From Savagea sp. (GTDB lineage: Bacteria > Bacillota > Bacilli > Bacillales_A > Planococcaceae): 12,900 bases of DNA. Of this stretch, positions 6,378 through 12,900 are shown piece after piece (within the stretch, counting starts at the first letter, position 1; every line of letters starts with the position of its first letter). The stretch is from positions 1 through 12,900 of the forward strand of contig JASLJC010000050.1 in the NCBI GenBank assembly GCA_030152585.1, in the 5' to 3' direction. Below the pieces are notes generated by a model. The model saw only the letters and a list, made by a program, of their open reading frames with translations, ran no database searches and was not told the origin of the DNA. A program made the position numbers and the translations under genes.

Positions 6378-7040
6378 TTAAACGCCTCCTCTATTCGTCA
6401 TTAAAGAAGGATAGTCTCTGCGTACTTCTGCTAACTTCCCTACACTAATACGTCCATTCGGATGTAGGTACGCACAAGCCATCCCTTGAACCGCTTCATA
6501 CAAAGACGATTCTTCTGTAATTAACTCGATTACGTTTGCAATTTTTAAATGTGTCGGTACCATATGTGAAGCCGCAATAATTGCTCGTTCGTTTCCTTCT
6601 GCTCCGGCATGTGCTTTACCTTTTAGCGTTCCGAGAATATAAATATTTCCATTTGCTACTACTTCACCATTTTGATTGACATCTCCGATAATTAAAAGAT
6701 CTCCATCCGCACGTATCGTTTGTCCCGAGCGAACGACGCCAACATGTTGTGTCGTTTCCTTCACTTTTGCATAACGTTTACATTGCTCTTTCGTTAAAAC
6801 ATAACTATCCGCACTTAATACATCAAATGGAGAATACTCATCCAAATAACCGACAATATCTTCCATTTGTTCTTCTGTACAATATCGATAACCGAAATGT
6901 AGATGAATCGGTGTTCGATCTGTTCCTTTGTAATTTGTTACGAATTGTTCGACGTGGTGAAACAATTCTTGAAATGAACATCGGTCGTCTAACTGTAAAA
7001 TCAGGCCGTCTCCTTTGCCCTTTAATACGACATATTGCAT
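6378..7040 (-). CDS. minC: Septum site-determining protein MinC
   Basis: MinC inhibits FtsZ polymerisation near the poles when held at the membrane by MinD. The 220-residue product has an N-terminal FtsZ-inhibiting domain (1 to about 98, starting MQYVVLKGKGDGLILQL). The C-terminal beta-helix dimerisation/MinD-binding domain (about 102-205) is recognised by VVRSGQTIRADGDLLIIGDVN and NIYILGTLKGKAHAG. A TTG at 7046 could add two residues, but it overlaps the Shine-Dalgarno AGGAGG (7052-7047); the ATG at 7040 has a 6-nt spacer and is preferred. It sits 17 nt after mreD in mreBCD-minCD. Confidence 0.96.
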   Translation of the reverse strand: MQYVVLKGKGDGLILQLDDRCSFQELFHHVEQFVTNYKGTDRTPIHLHFGYRYCTEEQMEDIVGYLDEYSPFDVLSADSYVLTKEQCKRYAKVKETTQHVGVVRSGQTIRADGDLLIIGDVNQNGEVVANGNIYILGTLKGKAHAGAEGNERAIIAASHMVPTHLKIANVIELITEESSLYEAVQGMACAYLHPNGRISVGKLAEVRRDYPSLMTNRGGV

Positions 7041-7057
7041 GTTCAACCTCCTAAACT

Positions 7058-7582
7058 TTACAATCTCGCGTCAAGTGCTAATTTGCGCTCTACTATAATA
7101 TACCGAAAGAGCCAACCAAATAGCAAAATAAAGATCGTATTTGCAATGGTCGTTGGCAATAAACGATTCAATAAAAACGGTTGAATTGAAATCGTTGTAA
7201 AAGAAGCAGCATAAGCGAAACCATACGACAATATTTCTGCAAATGTGACGAGAACTATTGCTGTCACGAGCACGATAACGAAATGTCGGTGTATATGACG
7301 AACGATAGAAGAAGCGATCCATGCAACGAGGGGATATATCAATGTATACACACCGATAATATCGATATGGTACATATCATACAGTAAACCGAACACTACA
7401 CCATACAATATCGCTTCTTTTCTCGTACTATAAGAAGCTAAAAAAACGAGATATACGATAAAAAAATGAGGCACGAGAACATAAAATTCTCCCTTTACGT
7501 AAATAGGAGAAAAAAGACTAAATGTCGGCTCTAAAAAAAAGAGAACGACGGCGAATAAAGGAACTAGTATTCGATACATCAT
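7058..7582 (-). CDS. mreD: Rod shape-determining membrane protein MreD
   Basis: MreD is an integral membrane partner of MreC in the elongation machinery that guides lateral wall synthesis. The 174-residue protein is very hydrophobic, with about five or six membrane segments (around residues 3-27, 36-52, 57-72, 77-93, 100-127 and 143-165) and a short basic tail. The family is poorly conserved in sequence; identity rests on length, topology and its place between mreC and minC. Two ATGs stand in tandem at 7582 and 7579. The first overlaps the mreC stop as ATGA; the longer form is given, but either may be used. Confidence 0.92.
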   Translation of the reverse strand: MMYRILVPLFAVVLFFLEPTFSLFSPIYVKGEFYVLVPHFFIVYLVFLASYSTRKEAILYGVVFGLLYDMYHIDIIGVYTLIYPLVAWIASSIVRHIHRHFVIVLVTAIVLVTFAEILSYGFAYAASFTTISIQPFLLNRLLPTTIANTIFILLFGWLFRYIIVERKLALDARL

Positions 7583-8472
7583 TCCTCACCCCCGTCTTTC
7601 GATTCAAAAGCCGTATTTTTCCCATCTGCTCCATCGACAACCGTAGACGTTCTTTTCGCAACGATTACATGGTCTAACAAAGCAAAATCAGCAGAAGGTT
7701 GGATATAAGCAATTTTAGTCAATCCGTAATCTTCTGTCGATACTTCTTTTACTTCTCCGATCGGTAAGCCTTTTGGAAATACGCCACCTAACCCTGAAGA
7801 AATGACGAGTTGACCTTCTTCTATTGGTTTATCTGAATCAACACGCTTCATTACTAATTGGCGACGTTCCCGATCATAACCTTCGATTAAGCCGTAAATC
7901 CCTTTTCCTGCAACGACTGCTGAAACACGAAAGTTTTGATTTTCAGTACTTAGTAACTCGACCGTTGCCGTTAATGGTGTCACGAGGACAACTTTACCGA
8001 TCAATCCTTGTGACGTAATGACTGCCATATTCCGTTCAACTCCGCTCGTTTCTCCTTTATCAATGATTATTTTTTCTTCCCATTGGTCAGGATTTCGAGA
8101 AATAACTGTCCCGTGAATCGGCTCGTATTCTGTTAAATCTTCCGCCTTATCTACTATTTCGCGTAGTGACTCATTTTCCTCTTCAAGTACCGCTAATCGC
8201 GCTTGATCTGTTGCATAGGCATTCAAATGTTTTTTCAGTCGTTGATTTTCTTCATACGTATGAATGAGCCCGTCGATACTTTCTAATGAGCCTGTAATGA
8301 AATGCGCCGGTTTCGTGAACAATGTTTGTCCGAAACCGACGACATCTTTTACGATTTGTTCAGGTACATTCGCCTCATGACGCCCTTTAAATGAAAAGGC
8401 GATAATTGCGACGAGGGCGATGATACTAACGAGTAAGACGATTAATCGTTTATCTGATAAAAATCGTCGCAT
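7579..8472 (-). CDS. mreC: Rod shape-determining protein MreC
   Basis: MreC is a single-pass membrane protein whose extracellular part interacts with the elongation-specific cell-wall enzymes. The 297-residue product has a short basic cytoplasmic start (MRRFLSDKR), one membrane helix (about 10-28), a coiled coil (about 65-112, ENQRLKKHL ... LEEENESLREIVDKAEDL) and the beta-rich MreC domain (about 115-275). The acidic, probably disordered tail ends KDGGEE. The longest reading starts at 8481, but that ATG directly abuts the Shine-Dalgarno AAAGGGG (8488-8482). The ATG at 8472 has a 9-nt spacer and gives a normal N-terminus. It overlaps mreD by 4 nt. Confidence 0.96.
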   Translation of the reverse strand: MRRFLSDKRLIVLLVSIIALVAIIAFSFKGRHEANVPEQIVKDVVGFGQTLFTKPAHFITGSLESIDGLIHTYEENQRLKKHLNAYATDQARLAVLEEENESLREIVDKAEDLTEYEPIHGTVISRNPDQWEEKIIIDKGETSGVERNMAVITSQGLIGKVVLVTPLTATVELLSTENQNFRVSAVVAGKGIYGLIEGYDRERRQLVMKRVDSDKPIEEGQLVISSGLGGVFPKGLPIGEVKEVSTEDYGLTKIAYIQPSADFALLDHVIVAKRTSTVVDGADGKNTAFESKDGGEE

Positions 8473-8481
8473 TATCTCCAT

Positions 8482-8488
8482 CCCCTTT
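8482..8488 (-). promoter_or_regulatory. Ribosome binding site deciding the mreC start
   Basis: AAAGGGG is immediately followed by ATG at 8481, which leaves no spacer, and is 9 nt before the ATG at 8472. The second is therefore the more likely initiator. Confidence 0.65.
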
Positions 8489-8490
8489 CA

Positions 8491-9504
8491 TTACGATTGC
8501 ATTTTTTTAATTAAATCGAAATGATCTAGCGCTTTACCCGTTCCAATCGCAACGCAATCGAGTGGTTCTTCTGCGATAAATACTGGCATGTTCGTTTCAT
8601 CTGAAATGACTTTATCTAAATTGCTCAATAATGCTCCCCCACCAGTTAACACGATTCCGCGCTCCATAACGTCTGATGATAATTCGGGAGGTGTTGCTTC
8701 TAATGTTTTCTTCACACCTTCAATAATACGTGCAATCGATTCGTGAAGTGCTGTTTCAATTTCTGAAGAAGATACTTCTAATGTTTTTGGTAAACCTGTT
8801 AATAAGTCTCGACCTCGAATGTCCATCGTTTGGTCACCTTCAAGAACACGTGCAGAACCAATTTCAACTTTAATAGCTTCTGCTGTACGCTCTCCGATTG
8901 TTAAATTATATGTTTTTCGAATGTATGCAATGATTGCATGATCCATCGTATCTCCACCGACACGAATCGATTCGCTCGTTACGATTCCTCCAAGTGAAAT
9001 GACCGCAACTTCTGTCGTTCCGCCTCCGATATCAACAACCATACTTCCTGTTGGTTCCCATACTGGTAAATCCGCACCAATTGCGGCTGCAAACGGCTCT
9101 TCGATTGTAAAAGCATCTTTTGCACCTGCTTGACGTGCTGCATCAATAACTGCACGTTGTTCTACTGAAGTAATGCCAAATGGTACACAAACCATTACGT
9201 TCGGCTTTTTCCAAGAACCTCCTGATGCTTTTGCTGCGGCTGTCATATAATGTTCTAACATCGCTTTCGTAATTTCAAAATCGGCGATTACACCGTCTTT
9301 CATAGGGCGTGTAGCGACAATCGATCCTGGTGTACGTCCAATCATACTTTTAGCAGCTGTCCCTACTGCAACAATTTCATTTGTCGTAATATTTTTAGCA
9401 ACGACTGATGGCTCTCTTAAAACGATACCTTTTCCTTTAACAAAAACTAATGTATTAGCTGTGCCGAGGTCAATCCCGACATCTTTTGATCCGAATCCAA
9501 ACAA
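8491..9504 (-). CDS. mreB: Rod shape-determining actin-like protein MreB
   Basis: MreB is a bacterial actin that forms short membrane-bound filaments and positions the elongation machinery. The 337-residue product has the actin-fold ATP-binding motifs: phosphate 1 VGIDLGTANTLVFV (9-22), phosphate 2 VVDIGGGTTEVAVISLGG (starting near 157) and the adenosine motif GIVLTGGGALL (starting near 285). The N-terminus MFGFGSKDVG is typical. The start codon is TTG at 9504-9502, with AAAGGAAG at 9520-9513 upstream; no ATG lies near the conserved beginning. It is the first gene of mreBCD-minCD and has a TATAAT promoter in the 89-nt gap after radC. Confidence 0.98.
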   Translation of the reverse strand: MFGFGSKDVGIDLGTANTLVFVKGKGIVLREPSVVAKNITTNEIVAVGTAAKSMIGRTPGSIVATRPMKDGVIADFEITKAMLEHYMTAAAKASGGSWKKPNVMVCVPFGITSVEQRAVIDAARQAGAKDAFTIEEPFAAAIGADLPVWEPTGSMVVDIGGGTTEVAVISLGGIVTSESIRVGGDTMDHAIIAYIRKTYNLTIGERTAEAIKVEIGSARVLEGDQTMDIRGRDLLTGLPKTLEVSSSEIETALHESIARIIEGVKKTLEATPPELSSDVMERGIVLTGGGALLSNLDKVISDETNMPVFIAEEPLDCVAIGTGKALDHFDLIKKMQS

Positions 9505-9561
9505 ATTGTGTTCTTCCTTTCTCTAGAGGGTTACGTACCTCATCTTCAATTGATATATTCT

Positions 9562-9591
9562 ATTATATCGGAAAAGTAGTAAAAGTTACAG
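9562..9591 (-). promoter_or_regulatory. Candidate sigma-A promoter of mreBCD-minCD
   Basis: On the minus strand a perfect TATAAT (9567-9562) is preceded after 18 nt by CTGTAA (9591-9586), a weak -35. It lies between the radC stop and the mreB ribosome binding site. The -35 is part of CACTGTAAC, as at the ruvA promoter. Confidence 0.55.
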
Positions 9592-9593
9592 TG

Positions 9594-10289
9594 TCACATG
9601 TACCCATTCTCTTTTAAACTTAAAAAATTGTAATCTCCGATAATAATGTGGTCAATAATTTCGATTCCGATAATTTGTCCTGCTTCAACGAGTCGATGTG
9701 TCACTTGTATATCTTCTGGAGACGGCTCTGTATTTCCGCTCGGATGATTATGTACGACAATAATCGAAGCAGCAGATCGTCTAACCGCTTCTCGAAACAA
9801 TTCTCGCGGATGTACGATAGAGGAATTTAAACTCCCGATAAACAACGTCTGTGTATGAATAATTTCGTTTTTTACATTTAAATAAAGTGCAACAAAATGT
9901 TCTTGTTGTAAACCAGACATGTCGACCATCACGTAAGAAGCAGCATCTTTCGGCGATCGAATTTGATAGCGTCGTTCTTCACTTTGGCGGTAAATTCTAC
10001 GACCTAATTCAACTGCTGCTAAAATTTGAGTTGCTTTTGCTTTTCCAATTCCTTTAATTTGAAGCAGCTCTTCTACTCGAACATCTCTTAATTCTTGAAT
10101 TTCTTTTAACTCTTGAAGTAACCGATTCGCTAACGCATAAACCGATGTTTCTTTCGTTCCCGTACGCAGTAAAATGGCAAGTAACTCTTGATGCGATAAA
10201 CTTTTAGCCCCTTCTCTTAACAGTCGTTCACGAGGTCGATCAAATTTTGCGACATCTTTTACCATCATAAATTGCATCGGACGTGTCAA
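9594..10289 (-). CDS. radC: RadC family JAB-domain protein
   Basis: A 231-residue RadC/UPF0758 protein. It has an N-terminal helix-hairpin-helix region (LLQIKGIGKAKATQILAAVELGRR, about 75-98) that would bind DNA. The C-terminal JAB/MPN domain has the complete metalloprotease-type motif: Glu130 in QQEHFVALYLN, then H180-N-H182-P-S-G and Asp193 in SPEDIQVT. Despite the name, a role in DNA repair was withdrawn for E. coli radC, and the reaction is unknown. The start is TTG at 10289, preceded by GAGGTGA (10303-10297) with a 7-nt spacer, and it overlaps the maf stop as TTGA. The next in-frame ATG (10277) lacks this placement. It forms an operon with maf. Confidence 0.95.
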   Translation of the reverse strand: MTRPMQFMMVKDVAKFDRPRERLLREGAKSLSHQELLAILLRTGTKETSVYALANRLLQELKEIQELRDVRVEELLQIKGIGKAKATQILAAVELGRRIYRQSEERRYQIRSPKDAASYVMVDMSGLQQEHFVALYLNVKNEIIHTQTLFIGSLNSSIVHPRELFREAVRRSAASIIVVHNHPSGNTEPSPEDIQVTHRLVEAGQIIGIEIIDHIIIGDYNFLSLKENGYM

Positions 10290-10879
10290 TCAATCGTCAC
10301 CTCGTTTAATTGACGTAATGTTTGAATGAAGCGACTTGCAGGAAAACCGACGACATTCCAAAAATCCCCTTCAATTTCTTTGACGAATATAGCGCCTAAC
10401 GTTTGAATACCATAAGCACCTGCTTTATCGTACGGATCATTTGTTTGAATGTAACGTCGAATCAGTACGTCATCTAATGAATGAAATGTAACTCTTGTTT
10501 TCTCTGAAAATGTCGTTATTTGACCTTCAATAAAGATGGCAACACCTGTATATACATCGTGTGTCGTACCACTTAGCGCCTTCAAATGTTGATACGCTTC
10601 TTCCTCATTTTTAGGTTTCGAAAATATCTGGTTATCTTTCGTCACAATCGTATCCGCTGCGACGACACAAGCCTGTCGATGTGCTTCAGCTACGGGCAAT
10701 CCTTTATACCGAGCGAGACGCTCTACATAATGTGAAAGCTCCTCACCTCGCTGACGGATCGGTTCATCTGTATGTTGGACGTCTATCGTAAAAGGAAGTT
10801 CCAACATTTTTAATATTTCTTGTCGTCTTGCAGATTTTGATGCCAGGACTAGTGCTCTTTTCATTTGAAACATTTTCAT
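10286..10879 (-). CDS. maf: Maf family nucleotide pyrophosphatase
   Basis: Maf proteins hydrolyse non-canonical or modified nucleoside triphosphates (dTTP/UTP-type in many homologues), and overexpression blocks septation in Bacillus. The 197-residue product has LASKSARRQEIL (12-23), AADTIV with Asp76 (74-79), KPKNEEEA (88-95), YDKAGAYGIQ (150-159) and GDFWNVVGFP (171-180), the standard set. The ATG at 10879 follows AAAGGAGA; a second ATG two codons later is an alternative. In Bacillus spoIIB lies between comC and maf; here only 151 nt separate them. Confidence 0.96.
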   Translation of the reverse strand: MKMFQMKRALVLASKSARRQEILKMLELPFTIDVQHTDEPIRQRGEELSHYVERLARYKGLPVAEAHRQACVVAADTIVTKDNQIFSKPKNEEEAYQHLKALSGTTHDVYTGVAIFIEGQITTFSEKTRVTFHSLDDVLIRRYIQTNDPYDKAGAYGIQTLGAIFVKEIEGDFWNVVGFPASRFIQTLRQLNEVTID

Positions 10880-10908
10880 ACTCTCTCCTTTATTATGGCG
10901 ATAACCTC

Positions 10909-10937
10909 ATTATAAAAGAGTGGGCTTTATTTAGGAA
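10909..10937 (-). promoter_or_regulatory. Candidate promoter of maf-radC overlapping the upstream terminator
   Basis: On the minus strand TATAAT (10914-10909) directly follows the terminator stem. A poor -35 (TTCCTA, 10937-10932) lies 17 nt upstream inside the hairpin. The -10 is perfect but A/T-rich chance matches are common, so support is limited. Confidence 0.35.
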
Positions 10938-10969
10938 ATCTTGATTTTCTAAATAAAGCGCCACTCTTT
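10915..10969 (-). terminator. Long hairpin terminator after the pilus genes
   Basis: AAAGAGTGG plus GCTTTATTTAG (10915-10923 and 10924-10934) pairs with CTAAATAAAGC plus CCACTCTTT (10949-10959 and 10961-10969), with one bulged base at 10960. The stem continues inward (AAATC/GATTT), leaving a small loop. On the minus strand it ends in CTTTT followed by ATAATG. On the plus strand a longer T-run follows, so it could act both ways. It lies 61 nt after the comC stop and ends the pilus operon. Confidence 0.82.
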
Positions 10970-10993
10970 CAACATTTTTTTATTTCAATATCT

Positions 10994-11019
10994 TTTTTTA
11001 CAATTCTTTTTTACAATTC
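10994..11019. repeat. Tandem 13-bp duplication after comC
   Basis: TTTTTTACAATTC occurs twice in exact tandem (10994-11006 and 11007-11019) between the comC stop and the terminator hairpin. A homopolymer-rich unit like this is typical of replication slippage; no function is evident. Confidence 0.6.
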
Positions 11020-11030
11020 ATCTTCTTTTT

Positions 11031-11789
11031 TTATAACTCAAATAGTGTTAAATATAACGATAGCATTGACTCACTATATAAGTAACTCAACCATGCTCCA
11101 ATCGCAATAGCGGGGCCAAATGGTATCGGTATCCCTTTTTTCTTTTCATGCTTTCTTAAATAAAGAAGACCATAAACGAGCCCAACAACAGATGCAATAA
11201 ATAGTGATAAAATGGTGGCGGCCACACCGACAACAATCCCAATAACAGCATATAACTTAATGTCGCCACCTCCCATCCCGCCTTTTGAGGCTATCGCTAT
11301 AACGTACAATATGCAAAAGCCGACCAATGCACCAATCACACTATCCCACCATGGGTATAGAGGAATAGCGAAACGAAGTGCGACAAAAATGAGTGCAAAA
11401 ACCCCTAAAATGACATTCGGAATAATCATATAATGAAGGTCACTAACTGTAATAATGACGAGAAGCGATAAAAAAACGAGTGCGACGAGTAATTCAGCCG
11501 TCCATTGAAAATGTAAATAACTCCATACGAACCCAATCCCCGTAATTCCTTCTATCAAAGGGTAGGATATAGAAACTGTTGATCCACATGTCCGACATCG
11601 ACCTTTTAAAAAAATATACGATAGAATTGGAATTAATTCATACGGCTGTAACGGTCGATGACACGCTCGACAACTAGACCCTGGATAGACAATTGATTGC
11701 TTTTGAGGTACGCGTAATCCAACGACATTAAAAAATGAACCGAAAATCGTACCAATGATGAAAAATATGACAATGTTTAAAATCTCCAT
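11031..11789 (-). CDS. comC: Prepilin peptidase (ComC/PilD family)
   Basis: This polytopic membrane aspartyl protease cleaves the leader of type IV prepilins and pseudopilins and, in many homologues, methylates the new N-terminus. The 252-residue product is the full-length bifunctional type. An N-terminal methyltransferase-like domain starts IIGTIFGSFFNVVGLRVP. It has the two zinc-type pairs C40-x2-C43 and C65-x2-C68. The peptidase domain carries catalytic Asp117 in SDLHYMIIPN and Asp176 in GGMGGGDIKLY. At least six hydrophobic segments follow the cysteine region. The ATG at 11789 lies 2 nt after the stop of the prepilin-like gene. Its position next to maf matches B. subtilis comC; with a PilO-like gene upstream it may equally serve a type IV pilus (pilD). 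Confidence 0.96.
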   Translation of the reverse strand: MEILNIVIFFIIGTIFGSFFNVVGLRVPQKQSIVYPGSSCRACHRPLQPYELIPILSYIFLKGRCRTCGSTVSISYPLIEGITGIGFVWSYLHFQWTAELLVALVFLSLLVIITVSDLHYMIIPNVILGVFALIFVALRFAIPLYPWWDSVIGALVGFCILYVIAIASKGGMGGGDIKLYAVIGIVVGVAATILSLFIASVVGLVYGLLYLRKHEKKKGIPIPFGPAIAIGAWLSYLYSESMLSLYLTLFEL

Positions 11790-11791
11790 AC

Positions 11792-12328
11792 TTACTCTTT
11801 CCTTTCTACATATTGAGGTTTCATCCGGAAATGTTGAACTACCTTTTCATCAATCCATCGCATTATCCGATTCGGACGCCCTTTAATATGAGGCGCCTTT
11901 TCATATTGCGGATCGTGTAGCAGTTGTTCTTTTGTCACACAAGGAAAGTCCACAATGTAAGATTTCACCCAAGTATATTGAACATCACGAGCGCATAAAT
12001 AATTTCCATCTTCTGTTATATGTATTTTTACAGGTTGCTTTGTCTTTGATGATAATTTTTCCTTTTCTAAATATCCTTTTTCCCTTAACTCTTCTTCGCT
12101 TATATCATTTGTTTTTTTAATTTCTTCTCCTACACTTCCTGACCGCTCTTCTAATCGATATAGATCTACTGACTCTAATACAACAACCGCTTGCATTTTT
12201 GTCGTCGTATAAGAAGCGTTTAATATAATATTCCAGATGAAAGGTACTAAAATATAAAAAACACCACTTACGAGAATAAGAACTACGAGTAATTCTACTA
12301 AAGTAATACCTCTTACATTACGTATCAT
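11792..12328 (-). CDS. Prepilin-like protein with type IV N-terminal methylation motif
   Basis: A 178-residue protein with a short basic leader (MIRNVRG), then ITLVELLVVLILVSGVFYILV. This is the class III/type IV prepilin signal, with predicted cleavage between Gly7 and Ile8 and Glu at mature position 5. The hydrophobic helix (8-37) is followed by a soluble domain of unknown kind, rich in charged residues (EEIKKTNDISEEELREKGYLEKEKL, 68-91), with two cysteines (C112, C130) that could form a disulfide. The C-terminus is strongly basic and unlike a typical major pilin, suggesting a minor pilin or pseudopilin. The ATG at 12328 follows AAAGGA and overlaps the PilO-like gene by 11 nt. The product presumably is cleaved by the adjacent ComC. 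No more specific name can be supported. Confidence 0.85.
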   Translation of the reverse strand: MIRNVRGITLVELLVVLILVSGVFYILVPFIWNIILNASYTTTKMQAVVVLESVDLYRLEERSGSVGEEIKKTNDISEEELREKGYLEKEKLSSKTKQPVKIHITEDGNYLCARDVQYTWVKSYIVDFPCVTKEQLLHDPQYEKAPHIKGRPNRIMRWIDEKVVQHFRMKPQYVERKE

Positions 12329-12900
12329 GTAATTTCCTTTCTTCTGCAGGATAATAAAAATAAGTGAAATCTGTCGTAGCTTGTACTTCTTTCATTAAAT
12401 GAAACGATTCCTCTCCTATTACATTCATAGAATCTAACCGACTTATACGTTTATTCTTTTCTAGTCTCTCTATAAATTCATAATAACTTTCTAAATTTGA
12501 ATGTTGTGTCGAAAGTGTCACAGAAACTGCTTTTAAACTACCGACTCCTTTTATCGGAGAATCTTTTTCTTGCGTATTTATATTTTCCTCTACTACTGGC
12601 GTTTCATCTTTTAAATCGTCTTCATATTCCGTAAGCCCTTCTTGAAATGCAATTTCATTCACTTTGCTATTTGTCGCAAAAGCAAATGCTTGTATTGTCG
12701 ATATAATCAGTCCTTTTTCTTCACTATAAGGCAACATTTCAAATTGCTCCGCCTTTTCTAAGGGTTCATGTCCTTCTACCAATTGCTTCTCTTTACTTCT
12801 CAACGCTACAACTTCATTTTTCGTTTCAGTAATCTGTTGATCGTATTGTGTGATTTCATCCCGTAATGGTAAAATAAATAAAAACAATACTCCTGCAATT
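12318..12900 (-). CDS. pilO: PilO-like type IV pilus assembly protein (5' end outside window)
   Basis: The visible 193 codons run from inside a hydrophobic segment (IAGVLFLFILPL) at the right edge to a TAA at 12320-12318. This is the layout of PilO, an inner-membrane alignment protein of type IV pili. The end of a transmembrane helix is followed by a coiled coil (RDEITQYDQQITETKNEVVALRSKEKQLVEG). A linker and a C-terminal ferredoxin-like domain follow (LKAVSVTLSTQHSNLESYYEFIERLEKNKRISRLDSMNV), with the typical FxxYxxFIxxLE-type helix. A low-complexity acidic insert (DDLKDETPVVEENINTQEKD) separates the parts. The reading frame continues upstream of a TTG at 12887 to the window end, so the true start is outside. 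The family is weakly conserved, so pilO is a structural call supported by the prepilin and peptidase genes downstream. Confidence 0.72.
   Translation of the reverse strand, partial: IAGVLFLFILPLRDEITQYDQQITETKNEVVALRSKEKQLVEGHEPLEKAEQFEMLPYSEEKGLIISTIQAFAFATNSKVNEIAFQEGLTEYEDDLKDETPVVEENINTQEKDSPIKGVGSLKAVSVTLSTQHSNLESYYEFIERLEKNKRISRLDSMNVIGEESFHLMKEVQATTDFTYFYYPAEERKLHDT

Noticed and set aside
12885..12887. TTG with a GGAG nearby as start of the PilO-like gene
   Set aside because: The frame stays open upstream with hydrophobic codons up to the window edge, and PilO needs a complete N-terminal membrane helix; the real start is outside.
1..12900. Defence system, mobile element, CRISPR, tRNA or rRNA
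   Set aside because: Both strands were read for these; all coding capacity is accounted for by conserved core genes, and no regularly spaced repeats, transposase motifs or cloverleaf-like segments were seen.

Overview
The window looks like chromosomal core from a low-GC Gram-positive bacterium of the order Bacillales (GC roughly 40% by eye). Gene order follows the Bacillus subtilis block ruvB-ruvA ... pheA-pheB-obg-rpmA-prp-rplU-minD-minC-mreD-mreC-mreB-radC-maf-comC. All supported genes lie on the minus strand, so transcription runs from position 12900 towards 1. Sporulation genes that normally interrupt this block in Bacillus are missing (spoIIB between comC and maf, spoIVFA/spoIVFB between minD and rplU, spo0B between rpmA and obg, and bofC and safA in the ruvA-pheA stretch). 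This points to a naturally asporogenous lineage. Exiguobacterium or a non-sporulating Planococcaceae genus would fit, but the sequence read by eye does not decide the genus.

Layout in the direction of transcription. (1) 12900-11031: end of a type IV pilus/competence cluster, with a PilO-like assembly protein (cut by the window edge), a prepilin-like protein and the prepilin peptidase ComC/PilD, closed by a long hairpin at 10915-10969. (2) 10879-9594: maf and radC, overlapping by 4 nt. (3) 9504-5579: mreB-mreC-mreD-minC-minD, the cell-shape and division-site module, behind a TATAAT promoter. (4) 5577-4453: a sigma-A promoter that begins directly after the minD stop, a structured L21 leader, then rplU-prp-rpmA and a strong terminator. 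(5) 4388-935: obg-pheB-pheA-yebC and a terminator. (6) 811-1: a promoter, ruvA and the first 48 codons of ruvB.

The genes form coherent units. ComC matures the prepilin that the PilO-containing machine would assemble. MreBCD organise elongation and MinCD block polar division. Prp cleaves the N-terminal extension of the L27 protein encoded next to it. RuvAB process Holliday junctions.

Three genes (ruvA, mreB, radC) begin with TTG, and several start sites were moved from the longest ORF on ribosome-binding-site grounds.

No defence system, mobile element, CRISPR array, tRNA or rRNA is visible, and I do not see a wholly new system. The more interesting items are the coordinated absence of sporulation genes, the pilus cluster at the comC locus, the L21 leader with a palindrome over its promoter -10 box, and a shared sequence at the ruvA and mreB promoters. 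No gene-free stretch exceeds 300 nt; the longest is the 228-nt ruvA-yebC gap, described below.
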